This document shows positions 41,922 through 49,518 of a stretch of 58,996 bases of DNA, piece by piece. This DNA comes from CAYRUP01 sp964489265 (lineage in GTDB: Bacteria; Pseudomonadota; Gammaproteobacteria; DSM-16500), in the NCBI GenBank assembly GCA_964489265.1, contig CAZAXX010000005.1, forward strand, positions 1 through 58,996. The letters run 5' to 3'. Below the pieces are notes generated by a model that ran no database searches, had not been told where the DNA came from, and saw only the letters and a list, made by a program, of their open reading frames with translations. How positions within the stretch are numbered: position 1 is the stretch's first letter; the number at the start of each line of letters is the position of its first letter. Position numbers and translations under genes: made by a program.

Positions 41922-43958
41922 TTAAGTTCCGAGATTAATCTCTTGGTATTGTTTTCTTAATATTCGCCGCATAATTTTATTAGATGCAGTCTTCGGTAAT
42001 TCACGAGTAAAAATGATATCGTGAATTTTAAAAAGTGGATTCAAAAATTGATTAATCTTAGTCTGCATTAATTTTTTAATTTTTTCTTTATCTAAATCAA
42101 TTTGCGTGGCAACATAAATAACAAGATGGCTAGGTCCATATTGTTCTAGTGTTACGCCAATGGCAGCTGTTTCAATCACATCTGGAATACCAACAAGAAC
42201 ACGTTCAATTTCAGCAGAGCTGACTTTAATCGCGCCTAAATTCATGGTGTCATCCACTCGGCCTAACACAAAATAACGATTGTCTTTAAAACGGTGTATC
42301 TGATCACCATGCCGTCGTAAAGCGCGTCCATCAGATAATTGCGGCATGTCTGCAAAATAGGTTTTATGATGATCTGCATTGAGTAATTCAGTAGAAAGAC
42401 CGATAGAAGGTGGAATCAATGCAACTTCGCCATTTTCTGTGAGCTTGCCGTTTTCATCGATGAGGGCAAAATCCAGGCCCATGACAGGCGTGGTAAAAAT
42501 AGAAGGGTAATTATTTTCAATTAATGTACTTGAAATATAAGCGCCACCAATTTCTGTGCCACCGCAATATTCAATAATCGGTTTGTAACCTGCAAGCGAC
42601 ATGAGATAAAGCATGTCTTCCGGATTAGAACATTCGCCAGTTGAACTAAAACGTTTGATCGATTGCCAATTCAAGCCTTCCATGCACTGCGTTTGTCGCC
42701 AGTTTGCAACTTGGGTTGGTACAACACCGAGCATGGTAACTTTGCTATTTTGAATGAATAAACCAAATTCGCGATCACGAGGCGCATCATCAAACAGTGC
42801 AATGGTTGCATCATTTATCAGGGCTGCAAAAATCAACCAAGGTCCCATCATCCAGCCCAAATTCGTCGGCCACGCTAACACATCATTCATGTGAATATCA
42901 TGATGCAAATAAGCATCGCTGGCGGCTTTAATGGGTGTTGCATGCGTCCATGGAATTGCTTTCGGATCGCCTGTTGTGCCAGATGAAAATAAAATATTGC
43001 AATGCGTTTTTGCATCACATAAATAAGTTTGAAATATGTCATCCTGAACTAAAAAATCTTGCCAGCTGATATCTTGTTTTCGTAATGCAGCATGCAATTC
43101 TTTTTCACAAGCAAGCACAATAGTGGCTGGCGCATTTGCAGCAACAACTTTTTCATATAACGGAATTTTTTTACTATCACGCAAAATAATATCTTGCGTG
43201 AATATCATTTTCGCTTGGGCGATGCGTAAACGTACGGCAATTTCTTCTGCAGAAAAACTATCTGCAATAGAAACAACCACGCCACCCATTTTGATAATGC
43301 CAAAATAAATCGCCACAGCATAGATGTGCATTGGCATATCGATTGCAATCGCATCGCCTGGTTTGCAGCCTTGTTTAAGCAAGCTATTGGCAATACGATT
43401 AGACAATTTATTCAATTCATCATAGGTAAAATGTTCAATTGGACCGGTTTTCTTTTGCTGAATAACCGCAATTTTTTTTGGGTTTGCTTTGAAGCAACTA
43501 TCACTAATATTAAATTTCGCGCCTGGCAGCCAATCTGGATTTTCAACACCATTTTTTAAATCACAAATTTTTTCAGGCGGTATGGAAAATCGAATATCTA
43601 AATTTTTTAACATGTGTTGCCAAAAAAGAGCGCCCTGTTTAACGCTAAAAGCGTGAAAATCAGCGCGGGATGCTAGCTTTAACTCAGTCATCATCTGAAA
43701 AAGATGTGTAGTAAGGATCGCATCATCATCCGGTATCCACGCTGCAGATTCATTGGGTGAGTCACGCCAGGTTGGATAACAGCGCGAAAAAAACAGTAAA
43801 TGCAATTTGAATGGTGAGTGTGGTGTTAAAATTTCATGAGATATTTTTTTCCACGCGGCTTCAGGTGTGAGCGTTTGTAAAAAAGTATTTATACGTGTTG
43901 CGACAGTCGCATCTAAATTAAATTCACTCAATTCATGTTCTTCAAGCAGATTAACCAT
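41922..43958 (-). CDS. AMP-forming acyl-activating enzyme, plant AAE17/18-like
   Basis: 678 residues; start at 43958 (MVNLLEEHELSEF) after AAGGAAGAAGT. Acetyl-CoA-synthetase-type N-terminal region (FSVKQGALFWQHML), the P-loop CNILFSSGTTGDPKAIPWTH, then WPTNLGWMMGPWL, TMLGVVPTQVANW, EYCGGTEIGGAYIS, RRHGDQIHRF, GRVDDTMNLGAIKVS, and the catalytic lysine in LPKTASNKIMRRILR. From memory, many of these segments are nearly the same in Arabidopsis peroxisomal AAE17/AAE18. Activates a carboxylic acid to its CoA ester; substrate unknown (acetoacetate or another short acid is possible). A promoter TTGACT-N17-GATATT is visible at 43996-44024. Confidence 0.82.
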   Translation of the reverse strand: MVNLLEEHELSEFNLDATVATRINTFLQTLTPEAAWKKISHEILTPHSPFKLHLLFFSRCYPTWRDSPNESAAWIPDDDAILTTHLFQMMTELKLASRADFHAFSVKQGALFWQHMLKNLDIRFSIPPEKICDLKNGVENPDWLPGAKFNISDSCFKANPKKIAVIQQKKTGPIEHFTYDELNKLSNRIANSLLKQGCKPGDAIAIDMPMHIYAVAIYFGIIKMGGVVVSIADSFSAEEIAVRLRIAQAKMIFTQDIILRDSKKIPLYEKVVAANAPATIVLACEKELHAALRKQDISWQDFLVQDDIFQTYLCDAKTHCNILFSSGTTGDPKAIPWTHATPIKAASDAYLHHDIHMNDVLAWPTNLGWMMGPWLIFAALINDATIALFDDAPRDREFGLFIQNSKVTMLGVVPTQVANWRQTQCMEGLNWQSIKRFSSTGECSNPEDMLYLMSLAGYKPIIEYCGGTEIGGAYISSTLIENNYPSIFTTPVMGLDFALIDENGKLTENGEVALIPPSIGLSTELLNADHHKTYFADMPQLSDGRALRRHGDQIHRFKDNRYFVLGRVDDTMNLGAIKVSSAEIERVLVGIPDVIETAAIGVTLEQYGPSHLVIYVATQIDLDKEKIKKLMQTKINQFLNPLFKIHDIIFTRELPKTASNKIMRRILRKQYQEINLGT

Positions 43959-44046
43959 ACTTCTTCCTTGTGCTGACTCACAACAGTAGGGGAGAAATAT
44001 CTGGTTCCACACGAGAAAAGTCAATCATTATTTTTTTTGTTTTTAT

Positions 44047-44074
44047 TTGTAAATGGCGCGGTTTTTATTATAAT
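44047..44074 (+). promoter_or_regulatory. Sigma70 promoter of candidate sRNA
   Basis: -35 TTGTAA (44047-44052), 16-bp spacer, perfect -10 TATAAT (44069-44074). The predicted start near 44081 is the first base of the closing stem of the RNA. Confidence 0.65.
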
Positions 44075-44080
44075 GAAAGT

Positions 44081-44240
44081 GAGCAGGAAGTGAATCGAAG
44101 CCCAACGATTAACTAAAAGGAAGTCAGCGGCTAGATGTGGTGTGCATGCCTTCAATAGAAAGACGAAGGAAGCCTAAATCATCTCCAAGACCTCCACTTG
44201 AAGACTGAGGCTCTTCGATCATTCCTGCTCTCTTATTTCT
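44081..44240 (+). ncRNA. Candidate structured small RNA, about 150-160 nt
   Basis: Begins with GAGCAGGAA (44081-44089), which pairs perfectly with UUCCUGCUC (44222-44230). The stem continues inward with AUCGAAG/CUUCGAU. The RNA ends in TCTTATTTCT, a U-rich tail. An internal hairpin CCUUC...GAAGG (11-nt loop) and further short helices are visible. Three GGAAG motifs occur. No significant frame crosses the region. A promoter sits exactly at the 5' end. The closed long-stem shape recalls 6S-type RNAs, but I do not see the 6S sequence landmarks, and SRP and RNase P RNAs are excluded by size or motif. Family unknown. Confidence 0.68.
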
Positions 44241-44241
44241 A

Positions 44242-44402
44242 GGGTCTGTTTACAATTGATTTGGAGGTTTTTAAAAGTGGGGAATCGAGTCAAAATCATT
44301 GCAAATTTGAGGCGAATAGCAGAGCTATTTAACGAAAATTTGCAATGATTTTGGCCGATTCTACCGCTTTTTAAAACCTCCAAATCAATTGTAAATAGAC
44401 CC
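44242..44402. mobile_element. 161-bp hairpin MITE, copy 1
   Basis: Terminal inverted repeats GGGTCTGTTTACAATTG / CAATTGTAAATAGACCC, and almost the whole element folds into one hairpin with an apical AATAGC/GCTATT stem. Flanked by TA (one extra C at the right end). Inserted right after the U-tail of the sRNA and 19 bp before queC. Copy 2 lies at 51563-51723. Ends and TA flank suggest mobilisation by an IS630/Tc1- or IS5-type transposase encoded elsewhere; no transposase is in this window. Confidence 0.88.
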
Positions 44403-44421
44403 CTAATTCGTTGAGAAAAAA

Positions 44422-45093
44422 ATGCAAAAGAAAGCTGTCATATTATTTTCCGGTGGTCTTGATTCAACTACTTGTCTGGCAATCGCTAAATCAAAGGGTT
44501 ATCAATGCTATGCGTTGAGTTTCGACTATGGCCAAAAGCATCGCGTTGAATTGGACGTTGCTAAACGCGTCGCAAAATTATCGGATGTGAAAGAACATAA
44601 AATTGTAACGTTAGAATTAGGTAGTCTTTCTTCCGCTTTAACAGATGCTGCAATTGAAGTTTCCGATTATAAAGGCGATAACGAAATACCAACGACTTAC
44701 GTGCCTGCGCGCAACACAATATTTTTATCGATCGCTTTAGGCTGGGCAGAAGTTTTAGGCGCATTTGATATTTTTATTGGCGCGAATGATGTTGACTATT
44801 CTGGATATCCTGATTGCAGACCGGAATATTTAGAGTCTTTTGAAAAACTTGCAAATTTAGCAACGAAAGCAGGTGTAGAAGGTGCTCATTATACGATTCA
44901 TGCGCCATTGTTGCGATTATCGAAACGCGAGATTATTCAGCAGGGGATGGGCCTAGGCGTTGATTACAGTCAGACGCTCTCCTGTTATCGGGCAGATTCA
45001 GAAGGACGCGCGTGTGGCAACTGCGATAGCTGTATGTACCGAAAAAAAGGATTTTTAGAAGCAGGTATCCTGGATCCAACACGATATGCGTAG
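44422..45093 (+). CDS. queC: 7-cyano-7-deazaguanine synthase
   Basis: Makes preQ0 from 7-carboxy-7-deazaguanine and ammonia with ATP, for queuosine in tRNA. 223 residues. N-terminal PP-loop ILFSGGLDSTTCLA, and the C-terminal zinc-binding cysteines CYRADSEGRACGNCDSCMYRKKGF, as in E. coli QueC. The start at 44422 has no clear ribosome site. The MITE ends 19 bp upstream, so the original leader and promoter are probably displaced or replaced by MITE sequence. Confidence 0.95.
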   Translation: MQKKAVILFSGGLDSTTCLAIAKSKGYQCYALSFDYGQKHRVELDVAKRVAKLSDVKEHKIVTLELGSLSSALTDAAIEVSDYKGDNEIPTTYVPARNTIFLSIALGWAEVLGAFDIFIGANDVDYSGYPDCRPEYLESFEKLANLATKAGVEGAHYTIHAPLLRLSKREIIQQGMGLGVDYSQTLSCYRADSEGRACGNCDSCMYRKKGFLEAGILDPTRYA

Positions 45094-45116
45094 GGGCGAA
45101 CCTATGTGTTCGCCCG
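45091..45116. repeat. Short REP hairpin, copy B
   Basis: taggggcgaacctatgtgttcgccc: GGGCGAAC/GTTCGCCC 8-bp stem with a CTATGT loop, starting at the queC stop codon. Same family as 8700-8724 and 49460-49486. May end the queC transcript. Confidence 0.7.
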
Positions 45117-45161
45117 GTATTATTGATGCATAACGATTTTCGTGAGGGTATTTCAAGATAA

Positions 45162-45428
45162 TCAGTCTAACATCCCATACTGTTTCAGTTTTTTGCGTAA
45201 GGTTCCGCGTGAAATTCCCAGAATTTGAGCCATTCTAACTTGGTTGTAATGCGTATGATTAATCAGGACTTCAAGTAATGGACGTTCAATTTCTTCCAAT
45301 AAAATGGAATAAAAATCAATCGGTTGTTCGCCACCAATATTGGTAAAATAATTTTTTAGTGTATCTTTTACTGCTTGTCTTAATGTGATGCTATCTAAAT
45401 TTTCGGATATTGCTATCTTCTCAGCCAT
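45162..45428 (-). CDS. fis: Nucleoid protein Fis
   Basis: 88 residues. The C-terminal half ERPLLEVLINHTHYNQVRMAQILGISRGTLRKKLKQYGML is the canonical Fis helix-turn-helix. The start at 45428 follows GGAG by 7 nt; an in-frame TTG two codons upstream is rejected. In many gammaproteobacteria fis follows dusB; here it stands alone, next to a histone-like gene. Growth-phase regulator of transcription and DNA topology. Confidence 0.92.
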   Translation of the reverse strand: MAEKIAISENLDSITLRQAVKDTLKNYFTNIGGEQPIDFYSILLEEIERPLLEVLINHTHYNQVRMAQILGISRGTLRKKLKQYGMLD

Positions 45429-45512
45429 AAACAAACTCCATTTTTATTTACTTTCCCTGGCCAGTTTTATGTGGCCTTAGTGCCTTGATGCTTCTGATAT
45501 CAAAAAATCACG

Positions 45513-45548
45513 CTCCAACAAATTTAAAAAAACATAAATTTGCTGGAG
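45513..45548 (-). terminator. Terminator of the histone-like gene
   Basis: CTCCA(a)CAAATTT...AAATTTG(c)TGGAG hairpin, followed on the minus strand by TGATTTTTTG. It sits 30 bp beyond the stop of the histone-like gene. Confidence 0.6.
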
Positions 45549-45577
45549 TCAGTTGCATTCCCAAAAAATTTTAAAGC

Positions 45578-46183
45578 TTATTCCATTTCAACCGTTTCAA
45601 GGGCTTCTGTGGTTGATATCGAAGACTTTTCTACCAGAGGTTCTGCGGCTGGAGTTGCTTTCGATTTCTTTGCTTTAGTGATCTTTGCTTTTTTCACTGG
45701 TTTAACAGACGCTTTCACAGGTTTTTTCATTTCTGCAGCGAGCTTTTTTTCGAGCTTAGCTAATTCAGTATTTAATGCAGTGTACTTCGTTTGTTTTGCA
45801 ACGAGTGCTGCGATGTCTTTGCTGGCTTTAGCAAGTTTATTCGCTAACTCTTTCATGGTTTTGGTAGCGTGAGCCATGGCTTTTTTAGCATTAGCTAACT
45901 GCTTTTTAGCGGTTGTTGTCATTTTTGCAGTGGTCCACTTAGCATGTTTTTTCTGTGCTACTGTGTGGTCAGCGGCTACTTTCTTCAGTTCAGCTTTCAG
46001 CTTGTTTTCTTGTTGCTTTAAGCTCAAGACTTCTTGACGGTAGAGTTTGGCAAGTTTGGTTGGGATCTGGCGAAATTCCTTTTCAACCTTTTCCGCTAGT
46101 GATAAAACACCTTGATGAGATGTGCGAGCTTTTGTTTTTGTTTTTTTCATTTTAACGCGCTTTGCAGATTTCTTTTGTGGCAT
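45578..46183 (-). CDS. Histone H1-like Lys/Ala-rich coiled-coil protein
   Basis: 201 residues. Basic N-terminus (MPQKKSAKRVKMKKTKTKAR), a long Ala/Lys/Leu coiled coil (about 25-150), then an H1-like tail (KASVKPVKKAKITKAKKSKATPAA) and an acidic end. Similar compositions occur in bacterial DNA-binding histone H1-like proteins of intracellular bacteria, but the tail is short and the coiled coil dominates, so DNA condensation is only inferred. AAGGAT ribosome site before the ATG, terminator at 45513-45548. Adjacent to fis. Confidence 0.65.
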   Translation of the reverse strand: MPQKKSAKRVKMKKTKTKARTSHQGVLSLAEKVEKEFRQIPTKLAKLYRQEVLSLKQQENKLKAELKKVAADHTVAQKKHAKWTTAKMTTTAKKQLANAKKAMAHATKTMKELANKLAKASKDIAALVAKQTKYTALNTELAKLEKKLAAEMKKPVKASVKPVKKAKITKAKKSKATPAAEPLVEKSSISTTEALETVEME

Positions 46184-46501
46184 GATTTAAAATCCTTATC
46201 TAGAAAAAATTAAGACTCTAAAATTTAACATTCTTTCGCTGGCAAAGTCCACTATTCATGCAAAATGATGCAGTATTTTCCACATCTCCTAAAAGTCGGA
46301 ATGCTAAAATAGACACTTTACATGCATGTTTCTGGTTGATTTCGTGCGCAGAAGTTATTAAAGTACGCTTTATAATCGTTAACTGCCTAGACGAGAACAT
46401 TTGAAAAGCCTATCACCCAGCATGAATATGCGAGAACTATTTCTTACAAACCTATACTGTAACCAATCCCAAGCTCTATACGATGTAATAGGAGTCACTG
46501 C
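46184..46501. promoter_or_regulatory. Divergent intergenic region (histone-like / ProQ-like)
   Basis: 318 bp without a convincing gene. Promoters for both neighbours must lie here; TATACT at 46453-46458 is a plausible -10 for the ProQ-family gene, without a good -35. I see no repeats. Confidence 0.3.
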
Positions 46502-47029
46502 ATGAGTAATCCAAGTTTAAAAGAACAATTGAAGGCGTTATCTATGGGACTTTCGTCTTCTCCCAATGAGAAGCCGACCACCCATCACAGCAAAGAGAAG
46601 AAAAAAATGAATCGAGCGGCTTCAAATACTGAAAAAGCTGCAAAGCAAAAGCCTGCTTGGCTTGAGCATGCGCAATATGGTGTGGAAATGCTGAAAGCGC
46701 ATTTTCCAAATTGTTTTAGAGAGCTCAAAGAAATCAAGCCATTAAAAATTGGTATTAAACAAGATTTGGTAAAACTTCTCAGCACTCGCGATGATATCGT
46801 GATTGGAGATAAAGCGTGTATGGTAAATAGTCTTGCCTATTACGTGAATTCAGTGGCTTATCACAAAAGCATGGCAGCGGGTGCGACGCGCGTTGATCTC
46901 GATGGCAATGCTGCCGGTACAGTGACTGCTGAAGAAGCGCAATACTCAGTTGAATGCCGTAAAGCTAAGCAACAAAAAAAGCAATCACCAAATACTGTAG
47001 TGCAAGAGAATGCAGAACCAGCTAGCTGA
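46502..47029 (+). CDS. ProQ/FinO-domain RNA chaperone
   Basis: 175 residues. A basic, disordered N-terminus (1-50) is followed by a FinO/ProQ domain at about 52-145: WLEHAQYGVEMLKAHFPNCFRELKEIKPLKIGIKQDLVKLL and SLAYYVNSVAYHKSMAAGATRVDLDGNAAGTVTAEEA. A Lys/Gln tail ends the protein. Binds structured RNAs and 3' terminators; related to Legionella RocC and E. coli ProQ. Ribosome site TAGGAG. The aspartate-type permease gene follows 17 bp later and may be cotranscribed. Confidence 0.85.
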   Translation: MSNPSLKEQLKALSMGLSSSPNEKPTTHHSKEKKKMNRAASNTEKAAKQKPAWLEHAQYGVEMLKAHFPNCFRELKEIKPLKIGIKQDLVKLLSTRDDIVIGDKACMVNSLAYYVNSVAYHKSMAAGATRVDLDGNAAGTVTAEEAQYSVECRKAKQQKKQSPNTVVQENAEPAS

Positions 47030-47046
47030 AGAAAGGACAAAAATAG

Positions 47047-48639
47047 ATGGAACTAAATCGACGTTTTACTCCGATTAGCTTATTGATGTTGAGCATCAAT
47101 GGCATGATTGGTTCGGCATGGTTGTTTGCGCCTTTGTACGCAGCAAAAATTGCAGGATCGTCAGCTATTATTGCTTGGTTGATTGGCGGTATAGCGACAG
47201 CGATTATTGCACTGACGTTTGCTGAATTATCTGTGTTACTGCCGGTTGCGGGTGGAACCGCGCAAATTCCGCAATTAAGTCATGGGACCTTTACCAGTTT
47301 TGTGATGAGCTGGATTGCCTGGTTGTCTGCTTTGACGATGGCGCCTATCGAAGTGCAAGCAGTACTGCAGTATGCTTCTACTTATTTCGTTTCTCTGACT
47401 CATACTGTGAATGGTGTACCGCTTCTAACAGGCATTGGTTTTGTTTGGGCGACTTTTTTGATGTTGACTTTCTGTATCATTAATATTGTCAGCTTTAAAG
47501 GTTTAGTCCGTTTTAATTTTGTTTTATTTTTATTTAAAGTTCTCGTGATTATTTTAACGATTGTCACGTTGATTAAAGTAAATTTTCATCCTGCAAATTT
47601 TGGCGGTATGTTGTCTGGTGACGGCACTCACACATGGCAAGCTATTTTAACTGCTGTGGCCACAGGCGGAATTGCTTTTGCATTTACTGGTTTTAAACAT
47701 GGCGTGGAATTGGCGGGTGAAGCAAAGCGATCGGCAGTTACGATTCCCATTGCAATTGTAGGTTCTGTGGTAGGTTGTTTATTGTTGTATCTCGGTTTAC
47801 AGGTTGCTTTTATCGGTGCATTAAATCCAGCTGCCTTAGCCAATGGTTGGCAGAGTTTAAGTTTCAATGGTGACGCAGGACCCTTTGCAGGACTTGCTGC
47901 AGGACTCGGTATCATTTGGTTATTGAAGTTACTTTATATCGATGCGGCTGTTTCACCTTCAGGTGCGGGTCTAATTTATGTGACTTCAACAGCACGTATT
48001 CTTTATGCGATGAGCAAAATCGGTTATATGCCGCGTTTTCTATCCTTCCTGAACAAACAAGATTTTCCTGTGATGGCGATCTTTGTCAACTTTGTGATAG
48101 GCATGTTTTTGTTTCTGCCTTTACCTGGCTGGCAAGCGATGGTGAGTTTTCTGGTTTCAGGCATGGTAATTTCATATGCGATGGGTCCTATCGCTTTACT
48201 TTGTTTGCGACTGGAATTACCAGAACAAGAACGTAAATTCCGATTACCTTTTGCTAATATATTTTGTTTACTCGCATTTTATTTCTGTAATTTAATTAGT
48301 TATTGGACGGGTTGGGACACAATGTATAAATTGGCAATTGCGATTGTCATTGGTTTTGTTTTTTTTGGAATTGCCTGTGCTCGAGGTGGAATTAAACAAA
48401 CATCGTTAGGCATGAAATCAGCTATTTGGGTTGTACCTTATTTAGGTGGCTTGGTGTTACTTTCTTATCTTGGGTCATTTGGCGGCAAAAATGTGATTCC
48501 GTTCGGTTGGGATTTTTTAGCAATTGCAATTTTTAGCGCGGTGATTTTGTATCTTGCTGTACTGAGTCGACGAAGTGCTGTCTCGGAAGAATATGCAAAT
48601 GTTCGCATTGCAATTACTGACGTGCCGGAAGTTCTGTAA
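47047..48639 (+). CDS. APC-family amino-acid permease, YveA (aspartate) type
   Basis: 530 residues with about 13-14 hydrophobic segments. The first membrane segment has SINGMIGSAWLFAPLYAAKIAG and LTFAELSVLLPVAGGTAQIPQ follows, and GIAFAFTGFKHGVELAGEAKR is the conserved middle signature. Length and motifs resemble the B. subtilis aspartate:proton symporter YveA and its many Legionellales homologues. Substrate not certain. The 3' end overlaps the convergent L,D-transpeptidase gene by 26 bp. Confidence 0.85.
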   Translation: MELNRRFTPISLLMLSINGMIGSAWLFAPLYAAKIAGSSAIIAWLIGGIATAIIALTFAELSVLLPVAGGTAQIPQLSHGTFTSFVMSWIAWLSALTMAPIEVQAVLQYASTYFVSLTHTVNGVPLLTGIGFVWATFLMLTFCIINIVSFKGLVRFNFVLFLFKVLVIILTIVTLIKVNFHPANFGGMLSGDGTHTWQAILTAVATGGIAFAFTGFKHGVELAGEAKRSAVTIPIAIVGSVVGCLLLYLGLQVAFIGALNPAALANGWQSLSFNGDAGPFAGLAAGLGIIWLLKLLYIDAAVSPSGAGLIYVTSTARILYAMSKIGYMPRFLSFLNKQDFPVMAIFVNFVIGMFLFLPLPGWQAMVSFLVSGMVISYAMGPIALLCLRLELPEQERKFRLPFANIFCLLAFYFCNLISYWTGWDTMYKLAIAIVIGFVFFGIACARGGIKQTSLGMKSAIWVVPYLGGLVLLSYLGSFGGKNVIPFGWDFLAIAIFSAVILYLAVLSRRSAVSEEYANVRIAITDVPEVL

Positions 48640-49318
48640 TTTCTACAGCCACCTTGTCATGCATGACAAATTCCTGATTTAGCCATTTTGCATCAGGAAT
48701 CAAAATTCTCACACACCCATGGCTCGCATTATATCCCGGTACATGATACGAGCCATGCAATGCATAGCCACCGTGATAATACATGCAATACGGCATCGGC
48801 GCGCCACCGCGTGGAATAGGGAATTTTGATGAGGCACAGCCACTGCCTTCTTTGCGATAAATCTTAAATAAGCCGAGTGTAGTATGACAACCCCGATGTA
48901 AATCAGGACACCAACCTTGTCCACCGGATGCAGGGCCCCATGCTTGTAAGGTACCTTCCTTATCGTAAGCACCCCAAGCTAAAACTGTTGGATTCACTGA
49001 GACGATAATTTTCTTTTCACCGGGCGGATCAATTTGTTTGGGGAAAGGCGCAAAATCATAACTTGTCGCATTCGCTAAATCCTTTGGAATTGCAATTTTC
49101 ATTCCGCGTACCAATGACGTATTCATACGATTTATTCGTTTGACCATGTCTCTTTTTTGCGGATTACCAAATAATTTTTCCCAGGTGTCATGACGTTTTA
49201 CGGTGTAACAATTAAATTGTGCTTGATCGCGACAGAGAAAATTGCTGATTGCTGCTGCTGCGCTGTTACTAAAGAGCAACAAAAGAATGGATAAAATAGT
49301 AGAAATAACAGCAATCAT
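48614..49318 (-). CDS. L,D-transpeptidase with LysM-like domain
   Basis: 234 residues. The start at 49318 gives a signal peptide (MIAVISTILSILLLLFSNSAAAA) and follows GAGGG by 8 nt. Residues about 37-80 look like a LysM peptidoglycan-binding domain (CYTVKRHDTWEKLFGN..INRMNTSLVRGMKIAIP). A YkuD catalytic domain follows with HGSYHVPGYNASHGCVRI (active-site Cys). Extra cysteine pairs in the catalytic domain suggest disulfides. Second enzyme of this class in the window; 3-3 crosslinking or lipoprotein attachment to peptidoglycan. Confidence 0.87.
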   Translation of the reverse strand: MIAVISTILSILLLLFSNSAAAAISNFLCRDQAQFNCYTVKRHDTWEKLFGNPQKRDMVKRINRMNTSLVRGMKIAIPKDLANATSYDFAPFPKQIDPPGEKKIIVSVNPTVLAWGAYDKEGTLQAWGPASGGQGWCPDLHRGCHTTLGLFKIYRKEGSGCASSKFPIPRGGAPMPYCMYYHGGYALHGSYHVPGYNASHGCVRILIPDAKWLNQEFVMHDKVAVEITELPARQ

Positions 49319-49459
49319 ATACTTTGCCCTCTTTACAATCCATGCTTGTTTTGGAGACAATCCAAGCCACCATTACAAACAGGATTCTCCTATTTATATT
49401 GTACAGGATTGATGCAAATCTTGTTGTTTGTGGCAATATGGATACTAGAATCAATTATA

Positions 49460-49486
49460 TAGGGGCAAACCTATTGAGCTTGCCCG
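49460..49486. repeat. Short REP hairpin, copy C
   Basis: taggggcaaacctattgagcttgccc, GGGCAA/TTGCCC stem. Same family as 8700 and 45091. Located between the divergent transpeptidase and hydratase genes. Confidence 0.65.
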
Positions 49487-49518
49487 CCTTTAATCAACTA
49501 AAAACGGATGCAGTAACT

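Noticed and set aside
44081..44240. 6S RNA, SRP RNA or RNase P RNA
   Set aside because: The closed stem suggested 6S, but the 6S conserved blocks are not visible, the SRP GGTCAGGTCCGGAAGGAAGC motif is absent, and the size excludes RNase P. Left as unknown sRNA.
46218..46400. 60-codon frame on the minus strand upstream of the histone-like gene
   Set aside because: No ribosome site and no recognisable features; treated as chance in an intergenic region.
49324..49518. N-terminal extension of the enoyl-CoA hydratase by 65 residues
   Set aside because: The extra stretch crosses a REP hairpin and overlaps the promoter side of the divergent transpeptidase; the core family begins at 49519.
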